From Plantago elongata (taxonomy: Eukaryota; Streptophyta; Magnoliopsida; Lamiales; Plantaginaceae), in assembly GCA_036897095.1 (NCBI GenBank), contig JAYMSP010001152.1, positions 1-35,480 on the forward strand: a stretch of DNA of 35,480 bases, given 5' to 3'. The translations under genes were made by a program, and so were the position numbers. Numbering within the stretch: the stretch's first letter is position 1; each line of letters starts with the position of its first letter. Positions 10,803 to 21,489 of the stretch are shown here, piece after piece. The notes beneath the pieces are model-generated. The model was given only the letters and a program-made list of their open reading frames with translations. It had not been told where the DNA came from and ran no database searches.

Positions 10803-12626
10803 TCAAGCAACTGTAAAGAACAATAAACAAGATGATTAGTACTTGTTTTGAATCAAAATTGTGCAAATCATATTGAAAGATCAAGATCGTAGAATAAACT
10901 TACCTTTCTGCCTTTTCTTGTTATCCTTTTTCTTCTTGAACAGAGACTTCCTCGACTGTTTATTTGTATTGAAGTACTTAGGACAAGCGTACTTGAAGTG
11001 CCCATACTCCTTACAAAAGAAACACTTAGATTTTTGGACTTGTTTGTTCTTGTCCAAATTCTCTGACAACTGATGAAGAGTTTGGTGGGCTACGAATGCA
11101 ACGGGACTTTCAGGAGTCGTACTTCCATGTTGCATAATGAGAAGTCTCCTTCTCGTATTAGGATCTAGTTCAGATTCAGGTACCTCGCCCTCCTCCCTTG
11201 CAGGAGAATCATCCAATGTAATCGTTTCTACTTGTTCCAGATGAGCTAATTGCGGTTTAACCAATGAGGTAACTTCAGGTTCAGGGCATGCTGGTAACTC
11301 CAGGTTAATTGGATCATTGTCGTCTGGGATCAAGTACTTAGTCAGATCAGGCGGAAAAGGGATGTTTCGGGCATCATCTTCACATGCGACTCGATAAATT
11401 TGTTGCAGCACACATTGAAAATCAAATTCTTCGAAAAATCCACTTCTAACATAGCAGGCAACATTTCTAACAACATGTAGAACATGAAGAGTATCAGCAC
11501 CAGCATTGTTTGGTTCAGCTTGAGGAGCCCGATACGGAGAAAATGCAGGAACAACATGCACTCGAGGTCGATCCTTCTCATCCCACACGTCTACTCGATC
11601 ATCAACCACGAAAGACATGTCCGGATGGCAGTGACCATGTTGGAAAACATTGGACAAGGACTTGCTACTCCCAGACTTCACACTAACAATCCGTTCTGAC
11701 ATTTCCATAGACTTTATCAAATTCGACTGTGGATCCAGCAGCCTCCACATCTCGAGCGCATACTGCCTTTCCGCCATGGTGCAAACAAAAACCTCAAACC
11801 GCTTCCGACCTCCAACAGCAATCGTCAAGTAACTCCGAAGCTCCTCCCATCCCGGCCTCAACCTCACCATCACACTCGTATCACGTATCTTCGGATCAAC
11901 ACGTGTAAACACCACATTCTCCTCCTCTAACCGTATAACCGGTCGTTCCTCCTCATAACTAGCCGTAACAACATTACCGTTCTCCTTAACAACCTCATCC
12001 CTCTGCGCATACTGAACTAACATAGCCTGATCCCTCCGATACCGTCCCAACTCCGCTTCCATCCCGGAAACAATCGCTTGATCGTTCTCTAATTTAATTT
12101 TATGTACAAGCGCGTCAATCTTATCTTTAAACGAACGCAACGTGTTGCCAACTATAAGCGTTTCGTCAAGGTCGAAAACGATCGCGAGTGTTCTACTATT
12201 GAGCATGAGAACGCAAGAATCGTACAGCTTCGATGAGACCTTAAAACCCCAAAAGCGAGAAACATTGGTGGGTTTTAAACTAGGCATAGCAAGAATGTGG
12301 AATTGGTGGTTGCCAAGTGATGCGACAATGGCTTTGTTATCTCGGAGACAAGCGTCGTGTAAATTCGAAAGACGGGAGGGTTGTGATTGAAGAGGAGGAG
12401 CAGAGTGTTGGAGCTTGAAGGAGAAGGAAGTTCGGGCAATAGTGTTAGCAATGGCAAGTGGTGGATATCTGGAACTGGATAGTGAAAAGTTTGATATGCG
12501 AATTTCTTTGAGGTTAGAACCCAAAACGAAGCCGTTTTGGGGGTGGAAATCGACTTTTCCGAATAGGGTTTCGCCTTTGAAGATCGGTAACTGTAACACC
12601 GATGAAGATGATGATGATTCGTTCAT
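10803..12626 (-). CDS. Truncated CPL1/2-like CTD phosphatase with C-terminal CCHC zinc knuckle
   Basis: The unspliced frame is 10881-12626 (581 residues). A strong donor (GTAAGT on the minus strand, 10903-10898) suggests splicing to an acceptor at 10811-10812, with a stop at 10803-10805, giving a slightly shorter end. Residues 1-~505 match the catalytic half of plant RNA polymerase II CTD phosphatase-like 1/2: 'ISNFSLS', 'CLRDNKA', the FCP/SCP signature DLDET at 152-156 (catalytic Asp152 and Asp154), 'CTMAER.YALEMWRLLDP', 'VVDDRVDVWD', 'RVHVVPAF', and 'SPAREEGEVPESELDP' followed by 'RRRLLIMQHG' at 492-501. Known CPL1/2 proteins are ~770-970 residues and continue into dsRNA-binding domains. 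Here homology stops after ~505 and a basic tail with a CX2CX4HX4C knuckle (C535, C538, H543, C548) follows, like copia Gag. No intron interrupts the catalytic half. The catalytic residues are intact, so it may be functional. Confidence 0.8.
10983..11024 (-). other. Gag-like CCHC zinc knuckle within the CPL-like ORF
   Basis: The minus strand encodes C-F-F-C-K-E-Y-G-H-F-K-Y-A-C, a perfect CX2CX4HX4C knuckle followed by 'PKY' and a Lys/Arg-rich tail. That arrangement is typical of nucleocapsid domains in Ty1/copia Gag and is not part of CPL1/2 proteins as I know them. The retrotransposon origin is inferred; the motif itself is seen. Confidence 0.8.
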
Positions 12627-12648
12627 TCTTCCGTTCTGTGATTAACTA

Positions 12649-12796
12649 CTAGGGTTGTTGTACAGAAACACAGTAGTCTCAATTTGATTCTGTTTGCGAA
12701 AACTTCAGGGTGGTGGGTGGGTTTATATAGATGGTAGATGGAAGCTGAGATTTAGGAACACGTAAATAAATATGGGCTGGGCTGGGCTGGGCTGTG
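12649..12796 (-). promoter_or_regulatory. Promoter of CPL-like gene
   Basis: Reading the minus strand toward the start codon at 12626: a run of four gggct units on the plus strand (12775-12796), giving AGCCCA/TGGGCT site II-type elements; a tatata box at about 12722-12731; and an AACCCTAG telo-box near 12649-12656. TATA-to-ATG distance is about 100 bases. This looks like a complete growth-associated plant promoter, so the chimeric gene is probably transcribed. Confidence 0.55.
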
Positions 12797-13930
12797 CTTT
12801 AGGACAAACTCCTATCTACACTGGATAACGTATGATTTTTGGGGAAGAATTGAGGCTGGTACTCTTTTGGAATCAACGATTCAAAAAATTATCGTTGTAT
12901 CATTTGTATTTCGAGATGTAAAAAAATTATATATGATCACACTAAATGTACAATTTTAATTGTGAAAACTATATATTTCCACTCTATGATACAACATTTT
13001 TGTTACATTTGTACTCTAGATATCATGTTTTTCTTTTGTCTGATTTTTTCCTTTACTTTTTGAGAGTACGATTATGTTCTCTTCGTCTAAAACCTCATTC
13101 AATTCAGTTCATTTCGTTCGGCTCTGCTTAGTTATATGTTATACTATAGTTTAATTTAATTCAGTTTCAAATAATTATAGGAATAGAATTATTTAAAGAT
13201 TGGGATAGAACTTGAATGGCCTTTTTCAAGTAATTATAGGAATAATTATAGGAATATATGAATTTTTTATATAAAATATTCGATTTGAGTGGGAAAATAG
13301 TCGCTCCAACGTATGATAAACGGGGCCCAACAGTTAGAGATAACAAATTAAATATTACATATTTCTTGATTGGAGGTGATCAGAAAGGGTAGTAATAATG
13401 ATTGATACCCTTCAATACTGATGTGAAACTACTGTTATGGACTTATGGATACCAAACTACTTAAACAATCCATTTGACATATGTCACAAAATTTCACGTG
13501 CAACTTTACAGTGTGTGAGCTTTTGGATTAAATTGAAACCTTGCACATAATTCAACTGCATATTGAATGTATTTTTTACTGAGTGAGATATATTAATAGA
13601 AAATAAATAATTTATGTTAATTCAACATTTTTGTCAATATTAGTAAAGATCATTTTGGTTTCATGCAGGTATTTTAGCATTATTTTTAGAAGGCTTGACA
13701 TTTAATACGTTGAGCATATATTTAATTTACTTTATTTGATTAGTATCATGATGTAAAATAAAGGTTTAGATATTATTAAGTGTACCTAAGTATACCCTAA
13801 TTTGTAAAGTATGCTAGGTATCTAGAAAATCCCTTCAAACACCATATTGCGTAGGAGAAACATGCGCAAACTAACACTTGTGGAAAACGGTACTAGGGTA
13901 ATCAAACACACGTCTATAAGCGCTTAATTT
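12797..13930. other. Intergenic AT-rich DNA with a dispersed repeat
   Basis: No gene seen. The part 13217-13321 resembles 30906-30991 (see repeat entries). The rest is low-complexity AT-rich sequence. Confidence 0.45.
13217..13321 (+). repeat. Dispersed repeat, copy A
   Basis: Shares with 30906-30991 the series 'cctttttcaa', 'ttttatataaaat' versus 'ttttatgtataaaat', 'ttcgatttga', 'cgggaa'/'tgggaa' and 'cgctcca'/'cactcca' in the same order. Probably two fragments of one old repeat family; type unknown. Confidence 0.5.
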
Positions 13931-14345
13931 ATGTATAATTAATTAGTGTATAAACAATAATAATGTATATTTCTCTTTGATCAATTTCTCATTTCGTTAA
14001 AAGCTAAAACCACTCTCCAACAGATACTTGGTCAAAGTTCATACGAAACTCTTCAAGCTTGTTTTAAACTATGCAGAGCCTTGTAAAGTTTTTATATATG
14101 CATTCCTTTAATAGAGTTTTGAAGCATGATGGTTGCACCATATAGACTTCTTCAATAAGTACACCATTTAGAAATGTACTATTAACATATGTTTGGTAAA
14201 CTTTGAAGTCAATGTGTGATGCAAACCGAGAAAAACGTCTAGTTGCATTCAGCAGCAAAATCATCAAATTCAAGTCTTTCAGTTTGAGCGAAACCTTGAG
14301 CAACTATTCTTTCTTTGGTTCTAGTTATTTCATTAGATTTAATGA
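13930..14345 (-). pseudogene. Ty1/copia reverse transcriptase fragment
   Basis: On the minus strand one can follow, with frameshifts, the copia RT series: 'RIVAQGFAQTE..DFDD', 'FASHIDFKVYQ', 'STFLNGVL.EEVYMVQP', then degraded forms of 'LHKALYGLKQA' and 'LLE.GF'. The active-site region is not intact; the frame breaks at least twice and holds stops (for example right after 'RLCIV'). It is an old, non-functional fragment without visible LTRs. It lies upstream of, and on the same strand as, the CPL/Gag-knuckle chimera, but RT should be downstream of Gag in a copia element, so it is not simply the rest of that donor. Confidence 0.75.
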
Positions 14346-14486
14346 TTTATTCATTTTGATTTTTAAACACGCCTTGTTCCTAATACTTTAATTCCTTAAG
14401 TGTAAGGTATAAGTTTTTGGGCATTGTCCTCTCAAATTGATCAAAATCCACTTGCATTGCTAAGATCCAAAAATATCTCTTATGTT

Positions 14487-15377
14487 TTTTCAATGGTCGT
14501 TTGTTCAATTTTGGTTATGAAACAAGACTAGAGGGATGCTTCTTCAGCAACTCATCTCTGACATATATGGCACCTTTGTTAAATGATCCAATCATATTTT
14601 TAGATGGATGATATCTTATCCATTTCTTGATTAGATTTAAACTCTAAGGGTCAGTATCTTATGATGCATTTATCATCCATATTCTCATTATTGGATACTC
14701 GTTCTTTATCTAAAATTTCTGAAGTTGGTTCCTTTTGCTAAGGAGGTTTCTTCAATAGACTATCTTCTGACTTCATGTTGTTCAGTTCTTTCAACATGTG
14801 ATCTTTGATACATGCTTTTGGCTAAACAAAATCAAAGACTTTATTTGACACATCATATATAAATAATTGAAGTTAGAAATAAGAAATGGAAGCCCAAAGT
14901 TTCAAGTCAAGAGAGCTTAAAGATATTATAAGATCACTAGTTATATTTGTGCATGAGTGCGGTTAAAATGCGTGGATAATAACTTGTGTTTGTATAGTTG
15001 GACAAATATATCATCCGCAAAGCTGCAAATGAATAACAACACCGGTCCATAGTGTTAGGATTCGATTAATTAATAGTAATATCGTGACTCAATTCCAATA
15101 ATGGGAATGAATAGGATGACAATAAAAAGTTGGAGTGTGACGAGACACTTGACATCATCAATAAAAGTGAGTGCAATGCACACCCCAATTATAGGACAAA
15201 TCGTGAAGTAGATAAGAATAGTAACTAATCGAATTGAATAAAATAAATACAGTGAAGGAGCACAAATGGTCTTTTTATCTAATAGCAATGGTTGTTTCTT
15301 GATTGCCTTTAAATGTTTAGATATTTCCAATTTGAATTGTTCCAGCGTTGCAGTAGCGGTAAAATATAGCTTATAAT
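14487..15377 (+). repeat. Segmental duplication, copy 1
   Basis: Aligns over its length with 17063-17895. Anchors: 'ggtcgtttgttcaattttgg' (14494 and 17070), 'gatgcttcttcagcaactca', 'cttatgatgcattt', 'tttatttgacacatcatat', 'agtgagtgcaatgcaca', 'gtgaagtagataagaatagt', 'caatttgaat' and 'agcggtaaaata'. Divergence and small indels are evident, so it is not recent. Copy 2 is the immediate upstream region of the DeSI gene. Confidence 0.85.
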
Positions 15378-15442
15378 CAAAATCTCGTTAAGGTTACTTG
15401 TAAGGTCATTGTTGTGATTCAAGTCAAATTGCAGACTTTGGT

Positions 15443-16400
15443 GCTATCATCACGAGTTCACGTTTCGCCGACCTGCATTTCCAACACGATAGCAACGTTC
15501 CATCATGCTCACGTTGAGTAAAGGCGAGCAACACTTGTTGTCCAGTCAAGTTGAGGAAGTGTATAGATTGGAAGATATAAAACAACTGGAGGTGTATGGG
15601 AAGGTTTCAGACTCTCTGTGGCCCTTGCAAGGGGGTCTTATGTGAATGTATTGGTGGTAATCGTGTAGCTCTGTGGAATCCTGCAACTAGGTGGTTGAGG
15701 TTCCTCCCTTCCTCAAACATGCCTACGGGCTCTGGACGTTGTGGCATTGTTTTTGGGATCGATGGATCCTATTATTGATGACTCATGATTATTTGGATTC
15801 CACCATCTCAACCTCCCAAGAATATATTTTGCATCTAAAAATTAAGTACTGATTCTTGGTCTTACATCGGAAACATTCATGTTAACTCCAATCATTATTT
15901 ATATATTTTTTACACTCACAATTCGACATTCCTGAATTGCTATTGTTATTGGTTGGTGTCCATTCGATCAAGGACATTTCATAACCCGAGTGATTTGTTT
16001 ATCCTTGCATTTGACATGCATAGGGAAGTCTTGAACAAGATAAAGATTCTCATATGCTACTCATCATGCATACGCATCGTCATCTTGATTTATACGACAA
16101 CTCTCTTACGTTGATAAGTACTTATGAGTTATGAGTTATGTTTTATGAAGGAACATGGTTGTTGGACAAAACTTCACAAGTACATCCCCTTTTAACTGTG
16201 GCTGCACTCTCCTCGGATATTGGAAGAAGAAAATGGTTGTTTTTGTATTAGCCGGTGAAGGGCTAGGGAGGTCATCATGTATGATCCACGATCCATTAAT
16301 ATGGAAACTCTTTTAGTCATAAAGAAGGATAGGACTCTTGTTTGGTATTTATGTCACTCTTTGAGCTACAAGGAGAATCTGACTTTAGTTAGATGGGCGG
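15443..16400 (+). pseudogene. F-box protein pseudogene (FBA type)
   Basis: Fragments in order but in different frames match plant F-box proteins with an F-box-associated domain: 'SSRFADLHFQHDSN' (from 15443, end of the F-box), 'GPCKGVLC..NRVALWNPATRWLRFLP' (15596-15775), 'DSWSYIGNIHVN' through 'CYCYWL', 'LFILAFDMHREVL' (about 15851-16040), 'CWTKL' (about 16155-16175), 'GYWKK' and 'DPRSINMETLLVI' near the end. Stops at 15515 and 15776 and several frameshifts break it. The N-terminal half of the F-box itself is missing, and the break coincides with the edge of duplicated segment copy 1. Active relatives act as substrate receptors of SCF ubiquitin ligases; this copy cannot make one. Confidence 0.8.
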
Positions 16401-17062
16401 GAATTTAAAATTTTGTCATGAAAGCTCCCATGTCTAAGTTTCTTGTTCCTTGTAATGAAGGCACTTTCTGTGTAATGCTTGGTTTGTGCTTTAGAGGATG
16501 GTTTTGTTGCTCTAGACCTTACGAGTTGATGTTCTGGTTTGTAGATTTGTTGCAGGTCAGATGTTCAATTGCTATTAACACAATTGTTGTTTTTTTGTAG
16601 GAAATTGATGAATGACATCATAACATATTGAACAATTAAATTATAAACTTGAATGAAAGTCGCACGTGTATCATAAGTGCTCGATCTAGTTTCATCATAA
16701 TTTCTTTTGGTTTGAATTTTTAATTTACATAAATAAATATCCAGCCTTGAACCACACGACTTTTTAAAACTTAACACCGCATGCGTGCCAAGAGTTGGGC
16801 GAAGACGAATCCTAGAGCTCCAATGGACATCTAGAGTGGGTCACCTAAAACCTCCCGGAGCTTTTGCGAAGCTTTCAGGATCGGTTGTGTCCAGTATTCC
16901 TCCAACCATAATCACCTGATGATTCTTGAAGACTCACCAGAGAATGGGCCCAAGTACTTCACACGACTGACCATACCATGGTCCAATTGTGTTGGCCCAG
17001 CACTTCAACCACATTTTCCCAAGCCTTGATGGTGTATACTTGTATGTTAGTCCATGCGTGTT
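16401..17062. other. Spacer with a less AT-rich island, unidentified
   Basis: The stretch about 16780-17060 has clearly higher GC than its neighbours and no long frame. It may be a piece of a transposon or another duplicated gene tail, but I do not recognise it. Confidence 0.35.
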
Positions 17063-17895
17063 AGTTCAGCGGTCGTTTGTTCAATTTTGGTTATGAAACA
17101 AGAGTAGAGGGATGCTTCTTCAGCAACTCATCTCCGACACCTGGAACCTTTGTTAAGTGATCCAATCATATTCTTAGGTGAATGATATCTTATCTATTTT
17201 TTAATTGACTTTGAACATTGAAGGTCAATATCTTATGATGCATTTCACCATCCATATTCTCGTTATTGGAATACTTGTTTAGTATCTAAAGTTTCTGAAG
17301 TCGCTTCCCTTGCTAAGGAGGTTTCTTCATCAGTCTCCTTATGACTTAATGAGGTTACTAAGAACTATCAGCAGGTTAACTTCGATTCATACCTTTGAAT
17401 AAACAAAATTCAATATTTTATTTGACACATCATATAATAAATTATTGGAGTGGAAAAATTAGAAATGTAACAATCGAAATTTAAGTCAAGTCTTAAATAA
17501 ACATGCATTTGTATAGTGAATCGTATCATAAACATATATGTAAATGATAAACTGGACATGTTTAATATATTGAGATTCGATTGAGTAATAGTATGTCGTG
17601 AATGAATGAAAATGAATTTAGATGACAATAAAGGGGGCACGTGACATCATCAAAATCAAATAAAAGTGAGTGCAATGCACAGTGGAAGCATGGGACAAAA
17701 TGTGAAGTAGATAAGAATAGTAATTAATGAATTGATTGAATAAAATAAACACAGTGAGGTAGCAACAAATTGTGGTCTTCTTCTTATCTAATCTTAATGA
17801 AAATGGTTGTTTGATGCTTTGCTTCAACTGTGTAATTGTGTAAATATTCCCCAATTTGAATCGTTTCCTGCAAGAAGCGGTAAAATACATCATCA
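17063..17895 (+). repeat. Segmental duplication, copy 2 (DeSI upstream region)
   Basis: Second copy of the segment at 14487-15377. It ends within ~165 bases of the DeSI start codon, so it probably contains that gene's native promoter. Copy 1 would then be a duplicated promoter region placed before the F-box remnant. Confidence 0.85.
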
Positions 17896-17960
17896 CACAC
17901 ACCGACTCACTCTTGTTATTTTCAAATTCTGTCACTTCTTGCTTTTGACAGAGAAAAGAG

Positions 17961-17965
<5 letters not shown>

Positions 17966-17996
<31 letters not shown>
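17966..17996. repeat. (GA)n microsatellite in DeSI 5' leader
   Basis: About 15 GA units lie 65 bases before the DeSI start codon. GA/CT runs in plant 5' leaders are common and may bind GAGA-binding (BBR/BPC) factors. Length variation could affect expression. Confidence 0.9.
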
Positions 17997-17999
<3 letters not shown>

Positions 18000-18060
18000 C
18001 TTTGGGTCTTAAATTAGGGCTTTTGAAATTGAGTAGAACTAGTTTGAATTCGAATTGAGG

Positions 18061-20509
18061 ATGACGGATGTGATCCTCCATGTATACGACGTCACAAATA
18101 GCGGTAACGAGAAAACCAACAACACCATTATGCAGATCAACAAGATCTTTAAAGATGGTATTGGCCTTGGCGGTATCTTTCATAGCGCTGTTCAGGTTTC
18201 CTTCCTTCTTTTCTCTTCATTTTGCTCGATTAGATCTGGGTTTTACTTGATGTGTTCGATGGTATCATAAAGCCTACTTTTTGTCAATCATGGTTTAGAT
18301 CTGTGTCTTTGATTCTACTTCAGTTGTAAACAACTTCTCTGTTAATTTGCGGCTATTACGAGTATTTTGAGTCGGAGATGTTAATTATTTGTGGTTTTGC
18401 TGATAATTTGATGGTTAGGTGTCAAATTTTAGTTTTTTTTGTAATTTGATTTGTGTCTTAAGAAATTGAAGAATATTGCTGAAGCTTCTCCCTATTCAAC
18501 GTGTGTTGTGTAAATTGATTTCACCTGAATTGATGCATTTTGGAAATGTTGAGTTTGTACTGATGTTTGGTTGCTAATGATTGAAGTTTCCTGTTCTTAG
18601 ATTAGTTAGATACAAACATAGATTACGACGTTACTGATAGAGATGTTCGTTTGTTCTGTTTATCAGGATGATACTTGTTAAGCTCACCATCTTTCCTCTT
18701 AATTTCATTGTGTTTTGAAGGGATGATGTGCACATGTATGGTGGTGATTGCGTCAAATCTGTCTACTTTTGTGGTGTGTTTCTCAATAATTGTGTTTAGA
18801 AAGAGTACTTGTGTTGCATTTTGGAGCATCCATCTTAGCTGGTTATACTTTGGACTATGTTTTTCTCTTCCACACTTACATGTACATTTTATGGGTCGAA
18901 GTTGAGAAGCTCATTGCAGGTGAATGTGTTGTGATTGAATTGCAAATTAATTTCATCCATGGATCGTCTGGCATACTTATGGAGTTTTTAAATGATTATT
19001 CTCTTTCTCTACAGGTCTATGGAGATGAAGAGTGGTCATTTGGGTTTTGTGAACAGGGTACTGGAGTATTTAGTTGTCCTCCGACAAAGAACCCGATGTA
19101 CACATTCCGTGAAAGCATTATACTTGGAAAAACATCTCTCCCTATGTTAAAGGTCAATCAAATTGTGAGGGAACTAAGTAGAGAGTGGCCTGGGCACTCA
19201 TATGATTTGCTTTCAAAGAATTGCAACCATTTCTGTGATGAGTTATGTGAAAGATTGGGTGTACCAAAGCTTCCTGGTAAGGGGCTCTCTATGTCGTCAT
19301 CTGTTAATACATCAAACTTATTGAACTAAGTACACTGTATGTGGAAAATTTGAAATTCTTGATCCGGTATTATACAGATAAATGCCTGTTATTGTGAATC
19401 TTCTTGGCTCAAGTTATCTGATTGACTAAAGCTCCTAGCTAGTAGCTAATCAAAGTATTAGTTTCACTGTTATTTGAAGCTTCATTTTGTAACACGTTGA
19501 ATTATTAAATAATTGAAGGATGTGATATCTTTTACCCCAATTATAGGTGAAACTCTGATGTGGTATAATATCCTCTTTGGCTTCCTTCCAGAAAGATACG
19601 AAAGAACCAATTATTGAATAAATGTTTTTATGGTTTGCTGAATAAGGTTTTGTGTTTATAATTGTGTTAAAGATGATCCTTTCCTGAATTTTCCATGGTT
19701 TGTTTTGTTCATTTTCTGCAGTAACTAAATAACTTTAAGCCTTATCAGGATCTAAGAAGAACAGACAGAAGTGAAAGGAAATTCCATTTCATACTGATTG
19801 CCATTACATTATTTGACATTGTATCTACGATGTAGGAATAACACGTAGCAATCACACTTCAGATGTTTGCTGCTTATTTCTTTTCTATTGTTCTCCCTTT
19901 ATCTATTTATTTATTTACTTTGATAAATAGGTTGGGTAAACAGGTTTGCGCATGCTGGTGATGCAGCTGCAGAAATAGCTGGAAACACAGCCTATAGAGT
20001 AAGACTGTTTTTTTATCTTTGTCCTGTAGCTTGTAAATCATCCCCTTGAGCAAGTATATTATGGTCTTCTAATTTAGTGCTGACATATTCTTAAATCTGG
20101 CCTGATATTCCTGTGCATGTGTTTTGTTCGTCATGTTTATAAGTTGTACCATATGCACCTGCTTTATTTCAACTACATACATGCCAGGCCACATTCCAAA
20201 TGTATGCTTATGTTGTCATATTTGTATCATGTGTGAGTGCAGTTCAGACAAGCAAAAACTGAGATTGTTACTGCTAGCAGAGTGGCATATCGTTTTTTAG
20301 CAGGAGTTGCTTCCAATAACTCAGTAGTTGCTCCTGATAACCCTGGCAACTCGGCTGGGGGAGGTGCGCCTAGGTTCCAAGGTGCCTGGTTTAAGAACTT
20401 TATTTCAGGGCCTAAACCATCTGGCTCAGAATTTGAGAATCAGGATGCAGAGCACCATGGTCAAGATGCAGAAACACCTCTGAGAGTGAACTCTCGGCAC
20501 GATATCTGA
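18061..20509 (+). CDS. DeSI-like PPPDE peptidase (4 exons)
   Basis: Exons: 18061-18195, 19015-19276, 19931-19998, 20243-20509; 243 residues. PPPDE/DeSI proteins are papain-fold cysteine isopeptidases; animal DeSI-1 removes SUMO and plant members are annotated as deSI-like or deubiquitinase. Visible: N-terminal 'VILHVYDVTNSG'; the catalytic His in 'GIFHSAVQ' (H41); 'VYGDEEWSFGF'; 'GTGVFSCPP'; and the catalytic Cys in 'NCNHFCDEL' (C115), the Cys-His dyad of the family. Exon 3 gives 'WVNRFAHAGDAAAEIAGN', and the C-terminal ~90 residues are Gly/Pro/Asn-rich and variable. Start at 18061 gives a normal-length N-terminus. Reading through intron 1 yields only an unrelated frame, so the spliced model is preferred. 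The SUMO versus ubiquitin specificity cannot be told from sequence. Confidence 0.93.
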
Positions 20510-21489
20510 TAATAGGGCTGTTGGACCATCTGTGTTTGTGGGTATCTGTCATCTTCTCCTTTTAATTGTAAAATTTGTTCTTCATTGAACTGTATCTTAA
20601 CATTCTACTGTAGATGTCAATGTTGTACTTTTCTGTCACTGTTCAAACACCATCACCAAGTACTGCAAAGCTAAATATTTGTATTCCTGTGGACTTGTAC
20701 TTGAGTTGTATCTGATTGTGATAGATTATAGCAGATTAGCATTTTAGTTTCTGTTTAATATTTTTGTTTTTTTGAGTATATTTCTGTTAATATTTCTGTA
20801 CATGATATAACACAATGTGTTACTCTGTTCGAGTCCCATGTAAATTCATAACTAGGGATGTTGCACAGCTTTTGTTTAAAAGTTTAATATAGATAGTGAG
20901 AGTTTTAGATCACATTTTGCGGTGTTATTTTTTTGTGAAAATCCAAGTAATTATGAAATATTAGGTGGTGTACTTTTAATGGTATAATGTCGTAATACGT
21001 AGATTGTTTGTAAGTTTAAATTGTTTATTAATATTTATTTGTATGAGTTGACTTCACTTATAATTAAATAAAAAGCTTTTAGGACGTCATGAATATGTAT
21101 GTATAAAGTTCAAGTGAGGGAGTAAAATTTAAAAGTAAATTTCGTATGTTTGGGAGATGGTCTTATGGACGAACTAGAAGAAGAGATGTACATAAATTAC
21201 TGTTATATCTTAAAAGTATTTTTGGTTTATGTAGAATATTGGTGATATTCATATAGTACATAATAAAATGATATAAAATGTACATTCTTTAAACATCATT
21301 ATTGTTCAAAAATTATATCTACATATAAAATCGATTTTGTCGCTATTACATGTCTATTTTAACTTTTAAGAATATGTGTGTTACATTCAATTTCTATTTA
21401 TTTGAATTATATAAATTTATTTTACAATTTATTGGACATATAGAATGATTGAACCAAAACTGATAAATGAGATTGAATTAAGTTACATA
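20510..21489. other. DeSI 3' region and AT-rich intergenic DNA
   Basis: Contains the likely 3' UTR of the DeSI gene followed by AT-rich sequence with no frame of note. No RNA gene recognised. Confidence 0.45.

Noticed and set aside
11342-12457. Several 60-80 codon frames on both strands inside the CPL-like ORF
   Set aside because: Shadows of the 581-codon frame.
18790-19329. 179-codon frame running through DeSI intron 1, exon 2 and intron 2
   Set aside because: Only the middle part (19015-19276) is family sequence; the ends are intron read-through flanked by proper splice sites.
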